Of a DNA stretch of 64,000 bases, positions 36,650-44,616 are shown piece after piece (the stretch's first letter is position 1; every line of letters starts with the position of its first letter). The notes beneath the pieces are model-generated. The model had not been told where the DNA came from. It saw only the letters and a program-made list of their open reading frames with translations, and ran no database searches. Source of the stretch: Caldicellulosiruptor morganii (GTDB lineage: Bacteria > Bacillota > Thermoanaerobacteria > Caldicellulosiruptorales > Caldicellulosiruptoraceae); the NCBI RefSeq assembly GCF_026810225.1, contig NZ_CP113865.1, positions 2,237,501-2,301,500 of the forward strand, read 5' to 3'. Position numbers and translations under genes: made by a program.

Positions 36650-37864
36650 GTGAACTTCTTGAAAACCAAAAAGATAAGAATTTTAGTCTTTTTTATTGTC
36701 CTGAGCTATCTTGTTTTGATTTTAAGTTTAATGATTTCAACAGGGTTTCTGAAAATTATCTATATCGCTCCTCCAGATAAAGTGTTTACAAATTATTCTG
36801 ATGAAGCCATCTGGAACCAAATAAACGAAAGACTGTATTCAGGAGATGCTAATTCATGGGCACTTGCCAGGTATTTAATAAACAAAGGTGATGTGGCTGG
36901 CTACCAGTGGATGTGTGAAATCTATAATTTTATGGTAGAACCCTACGGCAATCCTGTTGTTGCAAAAATCATCGGAGAAGAAGGGTTTAAGAAAATTGGA
37001 CAAAACACTAAAATTGTAGATTTAATTTATCTATATCAAAATTTAGCAGAAGCTTATTTTGTTCTGGGTATATATTTTAACGGCATGGATAAAAAAGCCT
37101 ACAAGCTGGCCAAAAGTGCTATTGATCTAAATAGTTTAAGTACATTTGAAATCAAGGCTAGAAGTGCTGAAGACAGTCTTCGAATTTTAAATGCAATTGA
37201 CTTGTTGAATGGCAAATATGATGAAGTATACAATCGTTCACTACAACACATAAATAGTAATGGTTTACACTTTAATGGCTGGCTGGGTGTATTTTTTTCA
37301 TCATTGTATGCGCATAAAAAAGATAAGCTGGCAGAAGTCATTGATGCTGCACAAAAAGTTCTTCAAATACTCAAAACAAAAGCAGCCACGCCAGACTCAG
37401 AACAAGAAGATTACAGAAATTATTATGATTTGTTTTCGAGTATTTGCAATGTTTTCAATGTTTTTTACTACATAGAAACAAAAAATTTTGATAAAGCAAA
37501 AGAGGCATATGAAATGTTAAAGAAAGATGATATAAAGTTTGACCCTGAAAACGGGATATATTCACAATACTATACCTTCTATGCAGCTGCATATTATTGC
37601 TATGCAACCGGTGATATAACCTCAGCAATAGATTACATGATAAAACTCTTTTCAATACCAACTTTAACCTTTCCGGAAACCTACTATGAACCTGGTATTT
37701 TGAAATTGGCTAAAGAACTGAAAATAGATATAAAGAAGATTAGAGATTTTGACAAAGATATAGAGAGCTGGAAAAATAAATTCTGGCCGGTTGACAGAAA
37801 GAAATACAAGCCTCTTTTTGATAAGGAACTTAAAAATCTTTTAAAATACAAAAGAACATGGTGA
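36650..37864 (+). CDS. unknown membrane-anchored helical-repeat protein
   Basis: A 404-residue protein that I do not recognise. Residues about 9-33 are one membrane helix, with the rest outside or inside the cell depending on topology. Amphipathic helix pairs of TPR/SEL1 flavour follow, for example LAEAYFVLGIYFNGMDKKAYKL-like and NFDKAKEAYEMLKKDDIKFD. Aromatic residues are common near the end. GTG start at 36650 behind GAGGGGG. It lies 57 bases after the first island gene and 6 before the next, probably in one transcript. AT-rich codons are frequent. Confidence 0.65.
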   Translation: MNFLKTKKIRILVFFIVLSYLVLILSLMISTGFLKIIYIAPPDKVFTNYSDEAIWNQINERLYSGDANSWALARYLINKGDVAGYQWMCEIYNFMVEPYGNPVVAKIIGEEGFKKIGQNTKIVDLIYLYQNLAEAYFVLGIYFNGMDKKAYKLAKSAIDLNSLSTFEIKARSAEDSLRILNAIDLLNGKYDEVYNRSLQHINSNGLHFNGWLGVFFSSLYAHKKDKLAEVIDAAQKVLQILKTKAATPDSEQEDYRNYYDLFSSICNVFNVFYYIETKNFDKAKEAYEMLKKDDIKFDPENGIYSQYYTFYAAAYYCYATGDITSAIDYMIKLFSIPTLTFPETYYEPGILKLAKELKIDIKKIRDFDKDIESWKNKFWPVDRKKYKPLFDKELKNLLKYKRTW

Positions 37865-37870
37865 GAAAAT

Positions 37871-38542
37871 ATGATTTATAACATTGAATATAAATTCAGT
37901 AACGCTAATTTTATCTTTGCCATCTTTGAAACAAATGATGGCAAAGATTTTTTCCTGCCCCTTGAAAAATCTTCAGATGACATTTGGACAGCTCAGATTG
38001 ACCTTGCACCAGGCATTTATTACTATCAGCTTATTATTGACAACACAATAAAACTTCCTCATCCCTCCGCACCTATGTTACTTTTAAATGAAAAACAAGA
38101 AGTTGTGTCATGTGTGATCCTGACTGAAGATTTGTTTTTCCTCACATACGAATTTGAACCATCCATTATGATTTATGATTATAGAATCTGCTGCAAACTG
38201 GATGGAAGAACAACCGAAAAGAAAGTTTTTAAAAAAACTGACAAATATGTATCAGTTGAAATTGAGTTGAAGAATATTATTGGTTTCCACGACGTAAGCA
38301 TAGTTTGGCAAAAGCCTGACAGAAGCTTCTTTTACCAGACAAAATGCCCTGTCTGGAATTTCAATGAAAAAGATCAATCACCAGTTATTCAAGAACATTC
38401 AATAGATATATCTGGCGAACATATTTCACCTGGCAGATGGAATTTTCTGTTGTTTATTGATGAAGTCTTTATTCTGTCTGATGAATTTTTTATAGAAAAC
38501 ACTTTTTGTTATTATGCACCCTATTCTATAATGAACTTTTAA
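37871..38542 (+). CDS. unknown two-domain beta-rich protein (CBM48/Ig-like start)
   Basis: A 223-residue protein without signal peptide. The first 90 residues look like an early-set Ig or CBM48 fold (DGKDFFLPLEKSSDDIWTAQ then IDLAPGIYYYQLIIDN), a form found in glycogen-binding modules. The rest is a second beta domain (about 100-220). No catalytic motif is seen. The ATG lies 6 bases after the previous stop, with GGTGAG as ribosome site. Last gene of the repeat-bounded island. Confidence 0.65.
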   Translation: MIYNIEYKFSNANFIFAIFETNDGKDFFLPLEKSSDDIWTAQIDLAPGIYYYQLIIDNTIKLPHPSAPMLLLNEKQEVVSCVILTEDLFFLTYEFEPSIMIYDYRICCKLDGRTTEKKVFKKTDKYVSVEIELKNIIGFHDVSIVWQKPDRSFFYQTKCPVWNFNEKDQSPVIQEHSIDISGEHISPGRWNFLLFIDEVFILSDEFFIENTFCYYAPYSIMNF

Positions 38543-38669
38543 TCATTATTAACAATTTTTTGTCTACCAGTTAATTTCGGTATATCTTCAGAAATGATAA
38601 TAAGTTTGTATATACAGTCTAAAAGTATTTATTTTGTTAAATATAAACCTTCATTGCAAAAGTTCAAAA

Positions 38670-38701
38670 ATCCTGCGGATTTTAAAACCGGGGCAATCCT
38701 G
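38670..38701 (+). repeat. 32-bp direct repeat, right copy
   Basis: Perfect copy of 35370-35401, exactly 3,300 bases away. Here it is not attached to an fmdB gene: the bases just upstream differ completely from fmdB coding sequence. Confidence 0.9.
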
Positions 38702-38733
38702 CTTTAAAGTACAGGGTTGCCCCTTTGTTTTTT
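38690..38733 (+). terminator. terminator at the right end of the island
   Basis: GGGGCAA (38690-38696) pairs with TTGCCCC (38717-38723), then TTTGTTTTTT. The loop differs from the fmdB terminator. Bases 38543-38669 before it show nothing else. TATAAT at 38748-38753 with TTGTTT 17 bases before may start the next gene. Confidence 0.8.
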
Positions 38734-38804
38734 CATCTTTTGTGCGGTATAATTTAAGAAAAAAAGATTTCTTGAAAACCTCAAATCTTTCAGGGTGAGA
38801 TACA

Positions 38805-39152
38805 ATGTATAGGATATTTTGCGAAAGCTATTACAACTACATGAAAATCTTTGAAAACAAAGAAGCAAAGGATGAATACAGGTACAAAATTGCCAGAGTG
38901 TTTGAACTGATTGCAGAGCCTCAAAAGTTTCGTCAGGAAAAATTCAAAAACTCTGAAACTTACCAGAACCTCTGTGATCTTTTGTATTACATGAAAGAAA
39001 ATATCAACAGGTACCCTAAATTCAAGGCCTTTCTGTGGACACTTGAATCCCGTCAAATTGAGCCGGTTTACTTTGGCAAAACTCCTGAAAATGTACTCAA
39101 GCAGCAGGCAGATCTTGCGAACATGTTTTTAAATCTTGTTTACTGGGAATAA
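38805..39152 (+). CDS. small hypothetical protein
   Basis: A 115-residue soluble, helical, charged protein that I do not recognise. It is rich in Tyr, Phe and Lys (YRIFCESYYNYMKIFENKE), with no signal or membrane segment. A GGGTGAG site lies before the ATG, and a promoter-like TTGTTT-17-TATAAT lies just upstream. It stands alone between the island and the convergent reductase gene. I cannot offer a function. Confidence 0.6.
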   Translation: MYRIFCESYYNYMKIFENKEAKDEYRYKIARVFELIAEPQKFRQEKFKNSETYQNLCDLLYYMKENINRYPKFKAFLWTLESRQIEPVYFGKTPENVLKQQADLANMFLNLVYWE

Positions 39153-39201
39153 TCTTTATGTTTTTCAAAAATAAAAAAGGACCTCATCGGTTTTTCCCGA
39201 A

Positions 39202-40080
39202 TCAGTCCTTCTTATCAGCTTCTTTTATCCTCTTTACATAGGTAGAAGCAGAAAGACCTGCTATCTGTCCTTCTCCAACTGCCTTTGCCACCTGATAAGG
39301 TCTTCCAACAACGTCCCCTGCTGCAAAAAGTCCCTCAATTGAGGTTTGCATGTTCTTGTCAACTTTTATATACCCTTCTTCGGTAAATTCCAGCCCATAA
39401 ATCAACTGGTCTGCCGGCATGGTTTTTCTTATTATGAATATCCCGTCGACATTCAAAATCCTGTCTTCAAGCTCTACTGCATTTACAAAGTCCTCGCCAT
39501 GCACACCTTTCGGTCTTGACAAAACCACCTCAACATTGTCCTTAAAGTGAAATTCATCCTTTTTATAAAGCGGAATATAGTAAAGCTTTTTGGCAAGCTC
39601 AGACAAATACTCTGCCTCTTCCTCAGCCTCAGCAGACTCTCCAACAACCGCTATGACTCTTCCTTTATAGAGCATTCCATCGCACACCGCACAATAGCTA
39701 ATTCCCCTTCCCACAAACTCAGCTTCATTTTCAAGAAGGGTCTTCTTTGGCGTGCCTATCGCCAGAATCACCGAATAAGCTTCGTAAAACTCATTATTGG
39801 CATTTATTGTAAAAATATTTTCTGATTTGTAGAAGTTTATAACCTTTTTTCGGACAATCTCAATATTGTACTTTGCAGCATGGTCATAAAAGCTTTGTAA
39901 AAGCTCTTTGCCAGAGACTCCAAAAAAGCCAAGATAGTTATTCACCTCGGGCGCTCTGTAAATGCTCGAATCCTCTTCCTTGGTTGTAAAAACAATTACA
40001 CTTCTGTTTGTCTGAGCAAGATTTACGGCAGCAGAAAGCCCGGCCGGTCCCGCACCAATTATCGCACAATCATAAATCAT
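39202..40080 (-). CDS. thioredoxin reductase-like FAD/NAD(P)H oxidoreductase
   Basis: A 292-residue flavoprotein of the low-molecular-weight thioredoxin reductase class. It has the FAD loop IGAGPAGLSAAVNLA (residues 9-23), redox CAVC in ISYCAVCDGMLY (about 130-140), a second nucleotide site (VAVVGES-type) and the C-terminal FAD stretch GLFAAGDVVGRPYQVAKAVGEGQIA. It probably reduces a thioredoxin or glutaredoxin-like partner; none is adjacent. GGGGTGATTT precedes the ATG. Confidence 0.85.
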   Translation of the reverse strand: MIYDCAIIGAGPAGLSAAVNLAQTNRSVIVFTTKEEDSSIYRAPEVNNYLGFFGVSGKELLQSFYDHAAKYNIEIVRKKVINFYKSENIFTINANNEFYEAYSVILAIGTPKKTLLENEAEFVGRGISYCAVCDGMLYKGRVIAVVGESAEAEEEAEYLSELAKKLYYIPLYKKDEFHFKDNVEVVLSRPKGVHGEDFVNAVELEDRILNVDGIFIIRKTMPADQLIYGLEFTEEGYIKVDKNMQTSIEGLFAAGDVVGRPYQVAKAVGEGQIAGLSASTYVKRIKEADKKD

Positions 40081-40138
40081 CTTTCAAATCACCCCTATAA
40101 TATTATACCCCTATTGGGTATATTTTAAAAGTACTTTT

Positions 40139-40465
40139 TTAAACTTTCAAAAACTCCTCAATGTCAATAACAAATATCACAGCACCGCCCTGTTCTATTT
40201 TTTGCTTGCTGACAAAAAACAGAGTCTGCAGCGCAGGTGGCAGGGTGCTTTTACAAACTTCCTTTCGCTCAGAGACATTTTTTCTGATCAGTTCAATTAT
40301 CTCATCCACCCTATCATCCTCAGCACCAATCATGAATGTAACAGTGCCCCTGTTCAAAAAACCGCCTGTTGAATAGATAATGGTTGCCTGAACGCCATTT
40401 TCTACAAGCGCAAGATTTACTTTGTTTTTGTCTGTATCAGAGACAATTACCAGCAATAATTTCAT
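40139..40465 (-). CDS. cyclic-di-AMP receptor (DarA/PstA-like)
   Basis: A 108-residue PII-like protein of the DUF970 group, known in B. subtilis as DarA. Features: MKLLLVIVSDTDKNKVNLAL at the start, the YSTGGFLNRGTVTFMIGAED nucleotide-binding loop, and GGAVIFVIDIEEFLKV at the end. It forms trimers that bind cyclic-di-AMP; the downstream partner is unknown. An upstream in-frame start exists at 40492, but AAAGGAG is 8 bases before ATG 40465, which also matches the family N-terminus. Confidence 0.88.
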   Translation of the reverse strand: MKLLLVIVSDTDKNKVNLALVENGVQATIIYSTGGFLNRGTVTFMIGAEDDRVDEIIELIRKNVSERKEVCKSTLPPALQTLFFVSKQKIEQGGAVIFVIDIEEFLKV

Positions 40466-40627
40466 ACCCCAATTCTCCTTTTTTCTAAGCATTGAATTGA
40501 CTTAATATTATTTTACCACATTTTTCTTTTGAAAACTGCATCTTTCAATTTGTTGTTAGCAAATGCAAATTTGGTGGTATAATTAATAGAGTGTGAAAAA
40601 ACCTTATAGTAAGGAGATGGCAGAGAC

Positions 40628-41368
40628 ATGCTTGAAATTGTTGACCTTCACGTTGAGGTCGGGTCAAAAGAGATTTTAAAAGGGGTTTCTCTGACAATCC
40701 CAGATGGTGAGACTCATATTCTGTTTGGACCAAACGGCAGTGGGAAAACCACTCTTATGATGAGTATAATGGGTCTTCCCAAATATAAAATCACATCCGG
40801 AAAGATTGTCTTCAATGGCATTGACATAACATACATGCCAACGCACGAAAGGGCAAAGCTTGGCATTGGAATGATGTTTCAAAAACCTCCTGCCATAAGA
40901 GGCGTTGAGCTAAAAAAACTTTCTGAAATTATAAAATCTCTGAGAAACACTGACATAGATGTAGACGAATATGCAAAGATTTTGAACTTAGAGGAACATC
41001 TATCAAGAGAAGTAAACTTAGGCTTTTCGGGTGGAGAGATTAAAAGATCTGAGCTTTTGCAGCTTATCTGCCAGAGACCCAGTCTTGTGCTTCTTGATGA
41101 GCCAGAGTCGGGTGTTGACCTTGACAATATTAGTCTTCTGGGAAACATGATTAAAAAGCTTCTAAAAGGCGAAAAGGTGAGAAAAAGAAATACTTCCGGC
41201 TTGATTGTTACACACACAGGCTACATTCTGGACTATGTTCATGCAGACAAAGGGCATATTCTGATAGATGGAAAGCTTGTGTGCTCGGGTCCGGCCGATG
41301 ACCTGTTTGAAGAGATCAGGCAAAACGGGTTTGGGAGGTGCGAAGGATGTCTTCAAGACATTATATAG
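40628..41368 (+). CDS. sufC: Fe-S assembly ATPase SufC (SmsC-like)
   Basis: A 246-residue soluble ABC ATPase. Walker A GPNGSGKTT, signature LGFSGGEIKRSELLQL, Walker B LVLLDEPESGVDLDN (the Suf-specific PESG) and the switch His in VTHTGY are intact. It powers conformational change of the SufB scaffold for Fe-S cluster building. The ATG follows AAGGAGATGG. The next gene overlaps its end by 22 bases. The length and PESG motif separate it from transport ATPases. Confidence 0.92.
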   Translation: MLEIVDLHVEVGSKEILKGVSLTIPDGETHILFGPNGSGKTTLMMSIMGLPKYKITSGKIVFNGIDITYMPTHERAKLGIGMMFQKPPAIRGVELKKLSEIIKSLRNTDIDVDEYAKILNLEEHLSREVNLGFSGGEIKRSELLQLICQRPSLVLLDEPESGVDLDNISLLGNMIKKLLKGEKVRKRNTSGLIVTHTGYILDYVHADKGHILIDGKLVCSGPADDLFEEIRQNGFGRCEGCLQDII

Positions 41369-42597
41369 ATGAAGAAATTCTGGAGCTGGCAAAAAAAGCA
41401 GCTGACAGAAAGGCAGCATTCGGAACAGATGTTGATTTGAGCCAGTTTGAAGAAGCTGAAGAAAAGGAAGAGATAGATGAGCTTTCAAAGCTGCCTGAAG
41501 AAATACAAAAGACAATCTTAAATGCAGGAATTGAAATCAAAGAAGAGGGTCGGTCCGGTTCATTTTTGCAACTTGACCACTCTGTTGTTTACAAAAGACT
41601 TGCTCAGCGCTACAATGGGCAGCTTGAAATTATGGATATAAACGAGGCTCTTGAAAAGTACCCCGAAGTGCGAGAAAAATACTTCTGGAAGGCAGTAAAA
41701 CCCGACAGGGACAAATACACCGCATTTTCTGCCATGCACCCTGCCCATGGATATTTTATTAGAGTATTCAAAGGACAAAAGGTTGAAAAGCCCATTCAGG
41801 CATGCCTTTTACTTCAGGAAAATGCAAGAATACAAAATGTGCACAATATAGTAATTGTTGAAGAGGGAGCAGAGGTTCAGATAATAAACGGGTGTGCAAC
41901 GGCGCCAAAGGTAAAAGAGGGACTTCACATTGGAATTTCTGAGTTTTACCTTGAAAAGGGAAGCAAATTGACATTTACAATGGTTCACAACTGGGCAGAG
42001 GATTTTTATGTAAGACCCAGAGGAGTTACAATTGTCGAAGATGACGCAGTTTTTATTTCAAACTATGTTCTTCTAAAACCTGTAAAATCCATACAGTCAT
42101 TCCCCATTGCCATTTTGAAGGGCAAAAACTCTGTTGCGTCTTTTAACTCTCTTTTGTATGGACTCAAAGACTCTGAAATTGACATGGGCTCTCATATAAT
42201 CTTAGAAGGTGAAAACTCAAGCGGACAGGCAATTTCAAGGGCAATTGTAAAGGACAGGGCAAAGATTTACTCACGCGGAATCTTGGAGGCAAGGCATAAC
42301 CAGTCACGCGCACACTTAGATTGCCGTGGAATTCTGTTCTCTGAAGAAGGTCTTATGTATGCTGTGCCAGAGCTGCTATCAGCCGGTGCGCCGCAGAGCC
42401 ACCTTTCACATGAGGCAGCAATAGGTCCGATTGCCGAAGAAGAGGTAGAATACCTGATGTCAAGAGGGCTTTCAAAAGACGAAGCAATATCTTTGATTAC
42501 CCAGGGCTTTATGGATGTTAAAATTTTGGGGCTTCCAAAACAGCTTGAAAATTATATCCAGGAGCTGATAGTGCAGACGCAGGAGGAGAATATGTAA
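41347..42597 (+). CDS. Fe-S assembly scaffold SufB/SufD family (SmsB-like)
   Basis: A 416-residue SufBD-core protein. An N-terminal helical part (1-75) precedes a right-handed beta-helix core (IVEEGAEVQIINGCATAPKV, GENSSGQAISRAIVKDRAKI). The conserved end includes SHEAAIGPIAEEEVEYLMSR and GFMDVKILGLP. It is encoded right behind sufC with overlapping frames, and no sufD, sufS or sufU follows; a strong terminator does. This is the two-gene ancestral arrangement found in anaerobes and archaea. ATG 41347 behind GGGAGGTG is the start. Confidence 0.88.
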   Translation: MSSRHYIDEEILELAKKAADRKAAFGTDVDLSQFEEAEEKEEIDELSKLPEEIQKTILNAGIEIKEEGRSGSFLQLDHSVVYKRLAQRYNGQLEIMDINEALEKYPEVREKYFWKAVKPDRDKYTAFSAMHPAHGYFIRVFKGQKVEKPIQACLLLQENARIQNVHNIVIVEEGAEVQIINGCATAPKVKEGLHIGISEFYLEKGSKLTFTMVHNWAEDFYVRPRGVTIVEDDAVFISNYVLLKPVKSIQSFPIAILKGKNSVASFNSLLYGLKDSEIDMGSHIILEGENSSGQAISRAIVKDRAKIYSRGILEARHNQSRAHLDCRGILFSEEGLMYAVPELLSAGAPQSHLSHEAAIGPIAEEEVEYLMSRGLSKDEAISLITQGFMDVKILGLPKQLENYIQELIVQTQEENM

Positions 42598-42604
42598 AAA
42601 AAAA

Positions 42605-42647
42605 AGCGGATGAGCACATTTAATTCTGGTGCTCGTCCGCTTTTTTG
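42605..42647 (+). terminator. terminator of sufCB
   Basis: A 13-bp stem with one wobble pair (AGCGGATGAGCAC with GTGCTCGTCCGCT), then TTTTTGTTG. Confidence 0.9.
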
Positions 42648-42771
42648 TTGCCAGCAGTTTCAAGCAGTCAACTGAATCATTCCTTTTTCTGTTTCTTAAC
42701 AAAGCAGTAGTTAAGCCATTTTTTAATAGTTTGAAAAAAACAGATAATTTCTGTAAATATCTAATTTGTCT

Positions 42772-44616
42772 CTACACCACCGCAAACTGGCTCATATAGA
42801 GGTTGTAGTAAAACCCTCTCTTTTGCAAAAGCTCTTCATGTGTCCCCTGTTCAACAATCTGTCCATTGTTTATAACCAGAATCAGGTCAGCATTTCTGAT
42901 TGTGGAGAGCCTGTGAGCTATGACAAAGCTTGTTCTACCCTGCATGAGCTTTAGCATTGCATCTTCTACATGCTTTTCTGTCCTTGTGTCGATATTGCTT
43001 GTCGCCTCATCCAAAATCAAGATTGCAGGGCTGGATAAGATTGCCCTTGCTAAAGCCAGAAGCTGTCTTTGTCCCTGGCTCAGGTCTGCACCGCCATCTG
43101 TCAGCACTGTTTTGTAGCCGTGTGGCAGGTGTTTTATAAACTCATGGGCGTTTGCAATCTTTGCTGCTTTTATAACCTCATCATCTGTTGCTGTGAGCTT
43201 TCCGTAGCGGATATTTTCCATAACAGATTCAGAAAAAAGATATGTGTCCTGAAGCACAATCCCAAGGCTTTTTCTCAGCGACTCTCTTTTTATCTTCCTT
43301 ATATCAATACCATCTATGAGTATCTGCCCTCTGTCAATGTCATAAAACCTTGTGAGCAGATTTACAATTGTAGTCTTTCCGGCACCGGTTGGACCAACCA
43401 GGGCTATCGTCTGCCCAGGTTTTGCATGAAAGCTTACATCTTTTAAAACCATCTCACCTTGTTTGTACGAAAACCACACATTTTTAAACTCAACCTCACC
43501 CTTGATACTTGCAAGCTCAATAGCATCTTTTTCATTTTCCTTTTCTTTCTCCTCGTCCATTATCTCAAACACCCTTTCTGCTGCAGCAAAGGCAGACTGA
43601 AGCTGGTTGAACTGGTTTGCAAGCTCATTCAAAGGGCGGACAAACTGTCTTGCGTACTGAACAAAGCTTGCAATCACCCCCACAGAGACACTTCCTTTCA
43701 AAGCTAAATACCCGCCTGCAGCTGCAACAATTATGAAAGCAAAGTTGTTGAGCATATTCATAAGCGGCGGAATTACACCGGATAGAATTTGCGCTTTTGT
43801 GCCAACCCGGGTCAAATCCCTGTTTATTTCAATAAACTTATTTATTTCTTTTTCCTCTCTTGTGAACACCTTGATAACCTTTTGACCAGTGATGTCCTCC
43901 TCAATAATCCCATTGAGCTTCCCGAGCAGTTTCTGGTTTTGCGAAAAGTATTTTCTTGTGTTTTTAGCAATCAGGTTTGTCAGAAAGAACATAAGCGGCA
44001 CAACCAGAAGCGTGCAGGCTGTCAGGATGGGGCTTATCAATAGCATTACAATGGCTGAACCAACAAGTGTAATTGTGCTTGAGAAAATTGAAGTCACACT
44101 TGCATTGACTGTGTTGTTGACAACGTCAATATCATTTGTAAGCCTGCTCATCAAATCGCCATGAGCACGGGTATCAAATATCTTTACAGGAAGTCTCTGG
44201 AGCTTTGCAAACATGTCATTTCGTATATTAAATACAACCTGCTGGGAAATCTTCATCATCCCATATCCCTGAAGATAAGCAAAAACAGAGTTCAGAACAT
44301 ACAGCAGCACCATTGCAAATATTACATACACAAGCCCGGCAAATTTTCCGGGTACAATATAGTCGTCAATTGCTTTTTTTATCAAAAGAGGTGAGACTAC
44401 GGAGATAATTGAGCTTATAAATATCAGAAAAAACACTCCGGCAAGCATTGATTTATAGCTGCTAAAATATTTCCAGAGCCTTCTCAGTGTATTTCTCAAA
44501 TCTTTTGGTTTTGCAGAAGGATGAGAAAATCTGTGCCCCGGTCCTCTGCCGGGTGCGGGGCCAGGACCAAAAGCAGGTGGTGGTGTTTGCACCTCTTTTC
44601 TTCTTTCATCAGGCAA
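42772..44616 (-). CDS. heterodimeric ABC exporter, consensus-site subunit (second system)
   Basis: A 614-residue half-transporter closely similar in layout to the one at 17249: a Pro/Gly-rich N-terminal tail (PPPAFGPGPAPGRGPGHRF), six membrane helices, then the ATPase with Walker A GPTGAGKTT, signature LSQGQRQL, Walker B LILDEATSNID (catalytic Glu) and His in IAHRLST. TTG start at 44616 overlaps the upstream partner by 8 bases. It needs that partner to make an exporter, and the partner gene has an in-frame stop. Confidence 0.9.
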   Translation of the reverse strand: MPDERRKEVQTPPPAFGPGPAPGRGPGHRFSHPSAKPKDLRNTLRRLWKYFSSYKSMLAGVFFLIFISSIISVVSPLLIKKAIDDYIVPGKFAGLVYVIFAMVLLYVLNSVFAYLQGYGMMKISQQVVFNIRNDMFAKLQRLPVKIFDTRAHGDLMSRLTNDIDVVNNTVNASVTSIFSSTITLVGSAIVMLLISPILTACTLLVVPLMFFLTNLIAKNTRKYFSQNQKLLGKLNGIIEEDITGQKVIKVFTREEKEINKFIEINRDLTRVGTKAQILSGVIPPLMNMLNNFAFIIVAAAGGYLALKGSVSVGVIASFVQYARQFVRPLNELANQFNQLQSAFAAAERVFEIMDEEKEKENEKDAIELASIKGEVEFKNVWFSYKQGEMVLKDVSFHAKPGQTIALVGPTGAGKTTIVNLLTRFYDIDRGQILIDGIDIRKIKRESLRKSLGIVLQDTYLFSESVMENIRYGKLTATDDEVIKAAKIANAHEFIKHLPHGYKTVLTDGGADLSQGQRQLLALARAILSSPAILILDEATSNIDTRTEKHVEDAMLKLMQGRTSFVIAHRLSTIRNADLILVINNGQIVEQGTHEELLQKRGFYYNLYMSQFAVV

